A DNA stretch of 64,000 nt from Ailanthus altissimus. Taxonomy: Eukaryota > Streptophyta > Magnoliopsida > Sapindales > Simaroubaceae. Below the pieces are notes generated by a model that worked only from the letters and a program-made list of their open reading frames with translations, was not told the DNA's origin and searched no databases. Positions within the stretch are counted from its first letter, which is position 1, and every line of letters begins with the position of its first letter. The stretch lies in assembly GCA_946807835.1 (NCBI GenBank), contig OX327702.1, forward strand, positions 16,864,001-16,928,000. Direction: 5' to 3'. Shown here piece by piece: positions 1 to 9,729 of this stretch. A program made the position numbers and the translations under genes.

Positions 1-89
1 GGTGATGTTTGATATTTAAGCATGATGATGAACATATTGTGGTATTCTTGAACATGTTAGTGTTTAGAATTAAAACATGATGATGATCG

Positions 90-2072
90 TGTTGGAGCTG
101 GTGCTCACGTGCCATTCCAATATTGTATGAATATTAATTGTTAATATTTATACAATAAACATTTCGAATAAAGATTGTTAATATCATATTAATATGGTAT
201 AATGCTTGTAACATTAGAGACATTGTTTGATCTGAAAGAGTTCAGATCTGGTCTAAAGGAGTTTAGATCAGAACTAATAGTTAGCAAAGCTGAGAGTTAT
301 AAATGCTAAAAGTTAGCACTGTTAAGAGTTAGCAGGTTATAAGAGTCAGCGAGGTCTAAAGAGTTAGAACCTTGTCTATAATGGGACAAAGACCTGAGAG
401 TATACTTGTAATGATATAGTTGCAAAGAGTTGCAATAGGTGTTAAGAAATATCATTATGTAAGTATGTCTCAAAGATAATGTTCCTGATCTATAATCACT
501 AATGCGGGTCTATCGGTGATTCACTTTACATAGATTAGTGTATGTCTATATCTGACTGGTTCAGATGGTTGTTCTTAGCTTACCATGAGCTTAGAGCTTG
601 TATAGGCATGCGGGTATCCAGTCAGGACTGGATACTGAACAGACTTATGAGGACCCCAATAGATATCCTATGACACCGTCAAAGGAAGGTCCTCTCGAGT
701 TGAGTAGTATTCGTGGTCCTTTGACCTGAGCGCCACGGTGGTCTTGTGAGTGATCCATCATGCTTTGGTTCCACATATGTCAGAGACCTTTCATGGTCTG
801 ACCGCTATGTGTCGCTGGGTATGGTCCGATGCTCATGGAGTCCGGTGTGCGTAGATACGGGATCCGTCAGCTTACGTAGGTAAGTTGTATATCCGATGCT
901 CCGAGATTGTATTTCATAAAGTCTTGTGGCCACAAGCATAAACCCGGGAAAAGAGTTTCCCATAGGGTTAAACAATATAGCAAAAGTGTTTGCGTATATT
1001 GTTTATCGAGATACGAATCTGGAGATAAGATTATGGATGAGCAAATAGGGATTTGACGGTGCTGATCTATATCCCTGCACATCCAGGATATAAATGATGG
1101 AAGGATTATACGTATACGTTATGACCTCAACTTGTATGGTCTGACACGCTGATTTGTAATATTCGTAACGTGTGCGTGGGGCATCGATTACGGATTAATG
1201 GAACAGTTCCATTTGACAAATCGGGTGTAGACCTAGAGAGTCCCAATATGAAATGTACTCTTTGAGCACTTGGGCAGTGTACCGTATTGAATTGTTCAAT
1301 ACAGTATAATTCAGCAATTACTAAGGTTACGTTAACTAAAGTATATGGTTAAATGGTGGGACCCACTTTAGGTTAACTTGGTAACCGAGTAAGGATATAA
1401 AAGTAATTTCACTTTATGATTATTTAATTGTTAAATAATTAAAATAAATATTTATTTGTTTAATTGTTAAATAAATGATTTAACTTAACTAAGGTTAAAA
1501 GTTAACCATAAGGTTAAGTTAGTTAACTTTACTTAATGGTTAAGTAAAGGTTAACCTAACCATGGTTAAGTTAGTTAACTATGGTTAAATTAATTAAATA
1601 TTTATTAACTTAAAGGTTAAGTTAAAATAATCTAACTATGGTTAAATGTTAACTAAGGTTAGGTTAAGCCAAATGAAATGCAAATGAAATTCAAATTAGT
1701 TTGGAATTAATGCATTTGTATATAAAGTGAAATGAAATTCAAAATTCATAATTAAAAAAATGTTTAAGTGTTAAACACAAAAGCTGGATTAAGATGCTGC
1801 CATTCTAGACAATCAAACCCACCCTTGTTGATTGCTAGAATTGATCAAAGATTCATTTCATGGTGGACTTCAAAGAAAATTAATCCAAAGGCTTCATAGG
1901 TGATATTTCTCAATCTCGAATTTCAGTTTAAATCATTAATGTTATTTTCAGTGTTCATTGTACATAATCTTCCGCTGTGCACATGTATGTATGAGATATG
2001 TATATTGTTTGTATGATGAACACAAACCCACATGCAAGCACACTATAGTAAATTCGCCCAACCAAACCCAAC
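90..2072 (+). repeat. Ty1/Copia 5' LTR, copy A
   Basis: Long terminal repeat of the main Copia family of this window. It starts TGTTGGAGCTGG and aligns in order with the LTRs at 15,393, 29,365 and 48,896, and in reverse with those at 40,483-42,561 and 27,233-29,220. Shared blocks include TGATCTGAAAGAGTTC near 230, a segment near 700-860 around GGTTCCACATATGTCAGAG, and a stretch ending with a TTCCGCTG-like core near 1,970. The right end is set where the primer-binding-site region begins. That site is eroded: around 2,080-2,089 only a partial match to the usual initiator-tRNA-Met complement remains, so the boundary is good to about 10-15 bp. An LTR of about 2 kb is long for Copia. No matching 3' LTR follows; the copy stops after its leader. 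Confidence 0.85.
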
Positions 2073-3350
2073 AGATCGGATATGATACCCAAGACAAATT
2101 GTTGTTGGTGATGTTACAGTGTTTAAAAGGTGCATTTCAAGTTATTGAAATAGGAATATTGAAGGTGGGGAGCATCGGAGTGCCGCAGCTATAAGTGTTC
2201 ATCGTCGAGGAGCTGGAAATGTTGTTCCAGCGCCCCAGCGCTGTATAGTTAGCGTGGCGGTGCTAGGGTTCTAGGCCTTGGTGTTGCATCGCCAGGTGGT
2301 GGGAGCCCTAACGCTAGGTGATGGGCGCTTAAGCAGTGATTATGGAATTCACGCCTCAGCACCAAGCACTTAGCGTTGAGGGGCCTTCAGGCCCTAGCGT
2401 TACAGCGGCAGGCATAGAGCGCTGCAGTGCTGGAGGTGTGACCTCCAACACCGCAGCGCTAGATGTTGAGCACCGCGGCTCGCCATTGGAGACCAAAATA
2501 AAATAGTACAAAATTTTATTTTGGAAGCATTATATGGTATAATGCTAGAACCTCCAGTTTTTAATGTTGATCATTCCAAACATGATACTTTTATTTGCAA
2601 TTCTTGTAAATAAATTATAATTAATACAATTATAATTATTATATTATTGTATTAAAATTAGAAATCATTTGTTTACGTTGTTAACCATAATGGGAGTCTT
2701 ATTGGTGGGAATTAGTTGTGTTTACGTAAATAAATATTCTAATTATGAATTATATTCATATGAGATGCGAAATTTATTATTATTATTATTATTTATTAAT
2801 ATAATAATAATTCAAATTTTAAATATTTGTCAATCAAATTGAATAGTATGATATTATAAAATAATATTATACAATGATCCGCCTTGTCAATACGGTGTTA
2901 GACGGGTCATTTTGGTCACTCCTAAGATCGCTACAGTGTGAGGGATTGATGGGGTGATTCTGGCTATGCCGATTAAACATGCGATGAGACAAATATATGC
3001 AAAAGTACTATCCTAGATTGCTATAGTGTGCGGGTAGTATTAATAGCATATATTTGATGATTGACAAGTTTATCTGAAATATAGTCATCCTATATCGCTA
3101 TAATGTGCGGATGATAATGTGTATTTAGGATCAATAGTAAGAGTTGTATAAGATACAATTAACAAGAGTTGTCTACTTTTTGAGTTTACAAAAGTTTAGA
3201 TCACTACAGTGTGCGGCTAAAGTAAAATACTAATAAGATCTACTTTTTACTGTACAATTTAAAAGATTAAACTGTCATTTTTTTTTAGAGATTTAAAAAA
3301 TTATGTAAAATAGTAAAAGGGCGTCTTTAAATTAAAAAATGTATAAATTA
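2073..3350 (+). other. Copia copy A: untranslated leader (truncated before gag)
   Basis: Sequence between primer-binding site and gag, homologous to the leaders of copies B, D and E. The first part (about 2,200-2,480) is GC-rich and full of AGCGCT-type palindromes. It includes a near-perfect 43-nt hairpin at 2,418-2,460 (8-bp AGCGCTGC/GCAGCGCT, 3-bp GTG/CAC, 7-bp TGGAGGT/ACCTCCA, loop GTG). The second part is AT-rich and carries four diverged copies of the phased leader motif at 2,924, 3,014, 3,091 and 3,196. Homology to copy B's leader fades near 3,350, just short of where gag would start, so the coding region and 3' LTR of this copy are missing. The open frames in this block are chance. Confidence 0.8.
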
Positions 3351-4203
3351 ACTAATCTACAATTGAATTTTATAATTAAACCACAATTCACTTATAGTAC
3401 CCAAAAAAAAAATGGCTTCGAACCTACATAACTTACCTATATATAATCTAAATATTTTTGTGGGCTTAGACATGGCCACTTTAATTGATTTTTGTGCAGC
3501 AACAAAATATCATTTACACTGATCTCGTAATAAAATAAAATAAAATATACTATGAATGCGACCATACATCATGCAACATGATATAATTAGATCTTTACGG
3601 TACAGAGTTGTATATCTTCTTTCTTTTTCGATTTTCTTTTATGATATCACCATCCACCTCTTTGTCAATCGGCATCCACTTACCTACTAGTTTGGTCCCT
3701 TTTATCGAGGCACCCTCGATGAGGACTAAATTCATAATTGTCTCATCCCATAGTTTTCGCAAGAATATTTTTTAAGTAAACAATACAGAAAAGAATAAGA
3801 ACAAAGAAGAAGAGCATCTATAATATATTCATTGAGCTTTTCAATTTCAGTAACAATCGTAAAAAGTTGATTTGCCCCGTTATAAGTATATTAAACAATG
3901 AAAAGCTATTGGTTCTTTATGTAATCGGCCCATGTGGTTGGTGGACCCATGAAAACTATAAATCGGACTCCAACAAAGAATTGGCTTTAATTTCTTAATT
4001 ATAATGTACACCTTGCAACTATCAATAAAATTTGTGCATTATTGATTCTTCACAAGGGAGAATTTGTTGTGTGGGACCCAAATCTTGGATACCCTTATAG
4101 TTTTTGGACACCCCACCGAAAAGGTTGGCTTACACCCTCTTTTAGTTAGGAAAGTGACTCCCAAATTATATGAAGATACATATTTATGAGCACTAAATAA
4201 TTA
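3351..4203. other. intergenic, 3' flank of PLATZ gene
   Basis: AT-rich sequence between the truncated Copia leader and the stop codon of the PLATZ gene. It presumably holds the 3' UTR and poly(A) site of that minus-strand gene. No coding, repeat or RNA signature was recognised. Confidence 0.5.
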
Positions 4204-5330
4204 TTAGGAGCCAAAGGGTGCCCTACGAGGAACGCCTTTTCTTCTGCTCCTTGCACTTGAAGGAGGTTTATGAGACGTGGGCGGGTAAATGTCTTGTTTT
4301 GAGCCTTCACGTAATTCTTCTTCATCTTTTGAGGACACTAATCCTGATATTCCTTCTCTTCTTTCCGATAATGCCTCATTCTTAACCTCCAAGGTAAAGC
4401 TTGCATCCCCATTTCTCTTTATTCCAGCAACCTAAAGTAATTCGATGAAAATTAAGGAAATGAATTAAGAAAACTGAATAATAATCATATAATATTGATT
4501 ATAATGATGACATGGATACACATTGTTGGGTTATCATGATGCCAATGGTGATGAGAGAAATTGATGAATGTAAATCGTATGGGCATACATATGATAAATT
4601 ATGGGGTTGGATGATATAATAATGATCAATGATGGGTTGTTGTGATGGTGATGGTTAAAGAATGTGGATCATGCATGATGAAACGGTGACCATATGATGA
4701 TTTGTCAATGAAGATGATGATGATCGTCGATCGATGAGAACAATGCGAGGCATGGAAGACGAAAGGAAGAAAGGGAAAGACATTGCTAACCTTACATCCC
4801 AATGAACAGAAACGAAATGGATCCAAAAGGCTTCTTCCACAGATTTCGCAGACGTGAGCTACTCCTTTACTACTTCTTGGTTGAGGCCTCTCATTCAGAA
4901 AGATAACTCTAGCACTATTTATCACATATGTTTGTACTCCACTTATATCCAATACCTTTTGAATCTCTGCAACTCTCACCACATCATGATATGAGGATCG
5001 TCTTATCTACAAATTAAAATCATAAGAAAATAAATAAATAAATGAATATCTCAAAGAAAATTAAAATAAAGAGGCAAAACCCACTTCGAATAAAGCCCCA
5101 GATGAGTGCGAAATTAATGTTCATGGCTTAGTGAATGTATCGATACATGCCTGAATAACTTGATGATCTTTATGTTTCGAAGAACGGCAGTAAAAGCAAA
5201 ACGCGTGGCCATTACAATCTAAGCAATACATATTGCATTCACTTCTGGCGGCATCTCCATGCGTGCGGCAAATGGTGAAAAATGATGTGCTTAACAATTT
5301 CTCTAGCCATGGCGGTACCAGCGATGTCTC
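4204..5330 (-). CDS. PLATZ zinc-dependent DNA-binding protein (plant AT-rich-sequence zinc-binding)
   Basis: Three coding exons join in one frame. The first, 5330-5151, encodes [13 protein letters not shown], then a Cys/His-rich part with [18 protein letters not shown] and HKDHQVIQ. The second, 5006-4791, encodes [20 protein letters not shown], then [16 protein letters not shown] and [20 protein letters not shown]. The third, 4431-4204, encodes a tail starting [12 protein letters not shown] and ending in the basic stretch [15 protein letters not shown]. These are PLATZ family hallmarks in the right order; members are nuclear proteins that bind A/T-rich DNA. The second intron (4790-4432) is GT-AG and phase 0. 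The first (5150-5007) appears to use a GC donor, CAG|GCATGT. There is no in-frame ATG in the first exon because an in-frame TAA lies just upstream of its acceptor (ATAACAG at 5331-5337). The start therefore lies further upstream; the simplest candidate is the ATG at 5440-5438, directly followed by a GTAATG donor, giving about 207 residues, normal for the family. All three exons look intact. Confidence 0.9.
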
Positions 5331-5437
5331 CTGTTATGATTCCGATGAAACCAATTGTATAAGAAATATAGGAGAAGGCAATGGCATTACTTTTGGAAAG
5401 AAAAAGAAAAAATGGAGATAAGAATCATCAACATTAC

Positions 5438-5440
5438 CAT
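5438..5440 (-). other. candidate start-codon exon of the PLATZ gene
   Basis: On the minus strand an ATG is followed immediately by GTAATG, a plausible splice donor. Joining it to the acceptor at 5332-5331 gives M-E-T-S-L-V-P-P-W, which reads like a PLATZ N-terminus. The implied intron is 107 bp (5437-5331). This is inference from splice signals and frame only; another upstream exon could serve instead. Confidence 0.4.
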
Positions 5441-7657
5441 TTTAAAAGCTGAGAAAATTTGCATTAATGTGAAGCTGATGAAGAAATGAAATTCTAAGAT
5501 GTTGGATTCATTTGATTATGATTAATGTAGAAAGGCTTAGAATCAGATGCAGAGGGAGGGATGGCTAAATGATCAACTTGCAACTTTTAGAATTCAGCAA
5601 CAATGCAAAGGCTAGACTAAAGGACAAGACTCATAAACAATTGAGGTAATGGTTGGCGATTCTATGGATCAGATCAATTGTGGTGGCTGAAGTTGATATC
5701 AAGCCGTTGGATTGATAGACAGGGATAGGTGGGTTTGGCGCTTACGCTACTTTCGATCTCTCTACGTGAGGAATTAAGTCGGCCACTTGGCCACGCATCA
5801 TTTGTTCACACAGATCATCCTTCCACAACTTTGTGACACGTTTGGCAAGCCTCCACGTGGCATGATCAGGATGATTTCTTTGTATTGGGACCCGCAACTC
5901 AGTTTCTTGCCGTGGATGTTCAAGATTTGAGAGAAATTGGGTAATTAGTAATGTCCTTTTCACAATCACCCTATCATGGCACGCCACTTCAAGAATTTGG
6001 AAATACGAGTATTTTGATCGAATAAGGTAGTACAATAAAACATCTTCTAGTTTTGAGGGAATCCTAAATATTCTATGTTTTGTTTTTTTGGGAGTAATCA
6101 CATAAAGAAATACCATCTTAAGTTGTTATCTTTATTAATGCATGAACACAAATTAAATAATAAATACAATCACTTCCTAATTAGTTTAAGGAGAATTCAA
6201 TACCCTCAACCCATTGCTTAAGTCTTATTCTTAATATATGTTCATTTTTATATATCAAAAATATATTTTTCTTATTCATTTATTGGCGTAATAATTTTGA
6301 AATTATATCATAATTTATTAAAAGTATGTAAAACTTAAAACTAAAGTAATCAACAGTTGATTAAGCTTCAAACCCAAATAAGAAAAAAAGTATTGACTTT
6401 AAAGAAACTGAATGCAAACCCTTTTAATGAATAAAAAGTTAGATAATTATAAATATTGTTCATTTAGTTTGCCTATCAAAGCAAGATTTTAGCAAACTCA
6501 AAATAAAATTAGGATCTTCTCTTAAACTAAATTTTCTCCTAATTCTTTACTAGCATATGATTAGTCAAGATTGATAATTATTAAAAAAAAAGTAATAAAA
6601 GAATTGATTTTGATCACTTATATCTAATACAAAATATGTGTACGTAACTAGTAAGGATTGATAATTGCTAAAAAAATAAATAATAAAAGAATAGATTTTG
6701 ACTATTCACTTCTGATACAAAATAAATGTCAGATGATTTCTTAAAAATTTAGATAAAACTTAATTTAAGAAAAGATTTTAATTATTCAAAATAAACTTTC
6801 CTTATTGAAAAGAAAGTAACATATAATAACCAAATATGCCTTTCCTTCCTGGCCCAGGTATTTTCACATTTTTTAACGGTTACATTTAACATACACCACG
6901 ATGAGGCTTAATTTCAAAAATCATAGGCAGCAAGGCTTTGAAAAAGTACTTAATTTAAAATTTTCAGTTTGATAAGAATATATAAGAGACCAAGTCGTTA
7001 GACATATAAAATCAAATTTGGGTACTTTCATAGTCATAGATTAATTAACAGTAATATGAGCTGTTTACATTGATATAATCAAAGCTTTGCGCTAACTTAT
7101 ATATATAAATGGTAGTTGGTGGGTTCTCCTAATCATGGATTATGACAATTAATTTATTTGTATTTTGTGCCAATTAAAATATTATCAATGAAGATGATAT
7201 TAATTGTGTTAGAAATATTCAATATTCTCCTAATCATGTGAGACGACTTGCGAGTGCCAAAAATGTGTTGATCTTTAATACGGCTTTCATTGTTATGATG
7301 TAAAACATAAAATGCCATTTGGTTTGCTCAAAATTTAGGGAAGTGAAGAGGTTTTCAAAGGACTTAAGGGTGGATGTGGGTGAGTAAGGGGTTGGGTGGT
7401 GCCTAGGCTTGGGGTGCTGCCACCTAGGTATCATAAGCTGAGTTTTAAGAGCTCAAAATTTTTAAGTTTTGACTTTTAGGCACCATTTGTTGTCAACTAA
7501 CTTGAAGTGTTTTAATTTTTAACTCCCATGTACTTTATTCGTTTTACTTTCGTTCCTTTTTTTCATACTTTATGAGGGTTGACTTGGTTTAATTAACTAA
7601 AAGAAAAAAAAAATTAAGATTAAAATTAAAAATTAAAAATGGGTAAAATCACTCATC
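5441..7657. other. intergenic, upstream side of PLATZ gene
   Basis: AT-rich DNA that should contain the PLATZ 5' UTR and promoter. A 124-codon open frame on the minus strand (6116-5742) matches no family I know and has no splice or motif support. The remainder holds homopolymer runs and nothing assignable. Confidence 0.5.

Positions 7658-7690
<33 letters not shown>
7658..7690. repeat. (TA)n/(TATG)n microsatellite
   Basis: Alternating TA from about 7,658 to 7,679, then a few TATG units. It sits right against the truncated edge of Copia copy B, so it may mark the breakpoint. Confidence 0.9.
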
Positions 7691-7691
<1 letters not shown>

Positions 7692-7701
7692 TCATATAAT
7701 T

Positions 7702-7846
7702 CCATCCTAAAAATTTTAGCAAACTAAAAGTTTATTTTAGGGTTTCTTAAGTTGTGTACTTTTCTAAACTTAAATATTAAGTACATCACTTAATTAATTG
7801 ACAAAAGTCGCTAACTAATTAAATGTTAACAAGTGGCATAATTTTG
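7702..7846 (+). repeat. 5' LTR remnant, copy B
   Basis: Matches an internal stretch of B's own 3' LTR at about 16,643-16,795 (shared CCTAAAAATT, TTAAGTACAT and AAATGTTAACAAGTG blocks). The rest of the 5' LTR and the primer-binding site are deleted; leader sequence follows directly. Confidence 0.8.
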
Positions 7847-8745
7847 AACGCAGGGGCATTCAAGTGTTGAATTTCGTGGCGTTCATAAGTCAGAAAACCA
7901 AGCCGCTTAAAATTGAAGACAAAAAAAAAATAGTAAATTTTATTTTGGTAGCATTATATTGTATAGTGCTATAACATAAAACCTGTATATATATTTGTTT
8001 ATGCTTATTAATCACACTGGGAATCTTATTGGTAGGGGTTAGGTGTGCTTGCATAAATAAATAGTCTAATTGTTAATGGTAATAATAATTATAATAATTA
8101 TTAAAATAATTAATTAATTACTATATCAAAAAAATCTCTCTAAATCAGATTAAATAATATTGTATTATGAGATAATATTATATAACGATCCGTCTTGTTA
8201 ATGCGATATTAGACGGTTCACTTTGGTCTTTTTCAATATTGCTACAGCGTGAAGGGTTAGTCAGAGTGATTCAGGCTATGTCGGTTAAACATGAGATGAG
8301 GTAAGTATATGCAAAAATATTACTCAATATTGCTACAGTGTAAGGGTTATATTGGTAGCATATATTTGATAATTGACAAATTAATATGGAATACACTTAT
8401 TCAATATTGCTACATCGTGAGAATAAGATGTATTTAGGATCAATGGTAAGAGTTGCATGAGATGCAATTGACAAGAGTTATCTACCTTTTGGGTTTACAA
8501 AGGCTAATATTGCTACAACGTGAGGCTAGAGTAAAATACCAATGGGATCCACTTCTCATTCTATAGTTTAAAGAATCTAAAACTATCATTTTCACGTTTG
8601 AGAGATTAAATGGATTATGTAAAACAGTGGGAGGGCATGTTTAAGACTAAAAAATGTATAACTATTATACCTATTATTTAAAACGTTATTTATTAGTGAT
8701 TGAAATGTTCTACTAACATATTTTCTTTTGTCTTGTCAAGATCAA
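7847..8745 (+). other. copy B untranslated leader
   Basis: Leader between LTR remnant and gag. The GC-rich hairpin block seen in A and E is missing: only a short piece containing TTCAAGTGTTGAA remains before the AT-rich part starts near 7,915. The AT-rich part has all four phased motif copies, with the AATATTGCT core at 8,235, 8,325, 8,403 and 8,506. The ATG of gag follows at 8,746. Confidence 0.8.
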
Positions 8746-9729
8746 ATGGCTTCAAGAAACCCACTAGTTCGTATCCTTGATGCACACCAACTCAGAGGTG
8801 CAGAAAATTATGCTGACTGGCTTATAAATCTCAGAATAGTTCTGGATTCTTAGAAGCTTGGATATGTAATTGATCAGCGTCTGCCTCGAGCTGTTTTTGA
8901 TGATGCTTCTCCGGAATAAAAAGAAACATATCGAAAATGGTTGGATGATGATTTAAAAGGCAAATCATCATCCAACCATTTTCAATATGTTGTACATCCT
9001 CGGCTTAATGTGTACGGAGCACCAAATTAAGCATACCCATATGGATAGTGTTGAGAGTATAATGCTCTACCTCAAAGAGTTATATGGTGATCGACCTCAA
9101 GTTAAAATATACAGAGTTGTCAAATCTCTCTTTCAAGCCAGACTACCCAAAGGCAGTCCAGTGAGTCTTCATGTCCTCAAGATTATATCTCATATTAAGA
9201 GGTTGAAAACCATAAATATCTAACTGAGCAATACATTAAGGAACAATTTAATTCTCTAATCACTTCCTGGGTCATTTGTACAGTTCATCATAAACTTCAA
9301 CATATAAGGATTAACATCTAACATGTCAGGGTGCTAAAAATAGCTTAAGAAGACATGAATAAATGGGCGCGACCTTCTATGGTCAGGGTGCTTCATCTTA
9401 TATCCCACAAAATTCTAAAAAGTTCGAAAGAAAGAATAAAAAGAAAGCAAAGTATGCACCCAAAATGGGTCCTCAAAAGCAACACATGTCCAAGCCCCAA
9501 CATAAGAACAAAGTAAAAGGAAAATATTTTCATTACAGCGAAGATAGGCATTGGAAGCGAAAATGCCCAAAATACCTTGCCACATTTAAAAAGAACCCCT
9601 CAAGTATGCACTTGCCTATCTTTGACATTTATTTATCATTTGATTATAATACTGGTTGTGTATTAGGTACTTCTTGTCCTTCTCATATTTGTAATGTGTT
9701 GCAGGGTCTGAAGGAAGTTAGACTGTTAC
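8746..9729 (+). pseudogene. Copia gag and start of protease, copy B, broken
   Basis: Opens with ATGGCTTC and a gag N-terminus (LRGAENYADWLINLRIVL) typical of plant Copia, then meets stops and frameshifts. The nucleocapsid zinc knuckle near 9,525-9,580 keeps HWKRKC, but both leading Cys codons are now Tyr (TAT, TAC). In sister copy D this motif is intact as CFFCGKDEHWKRNC. The protease motif near 9,662 reads LGTSCPSHIC where D has LDTACSSHIY, so the catalytic Asp is lost. The frame ends where the solo LTR is inserted; protease resumes at about 12,502. Confidence 0.85.

Noticed and set aside
5742..6116. 124-codon minus-strand open frame upstream of PLATZ
   Set aside because: No motif or known family, no splice link to the PLATZ exons, composition like surrounding non-coding DNA.
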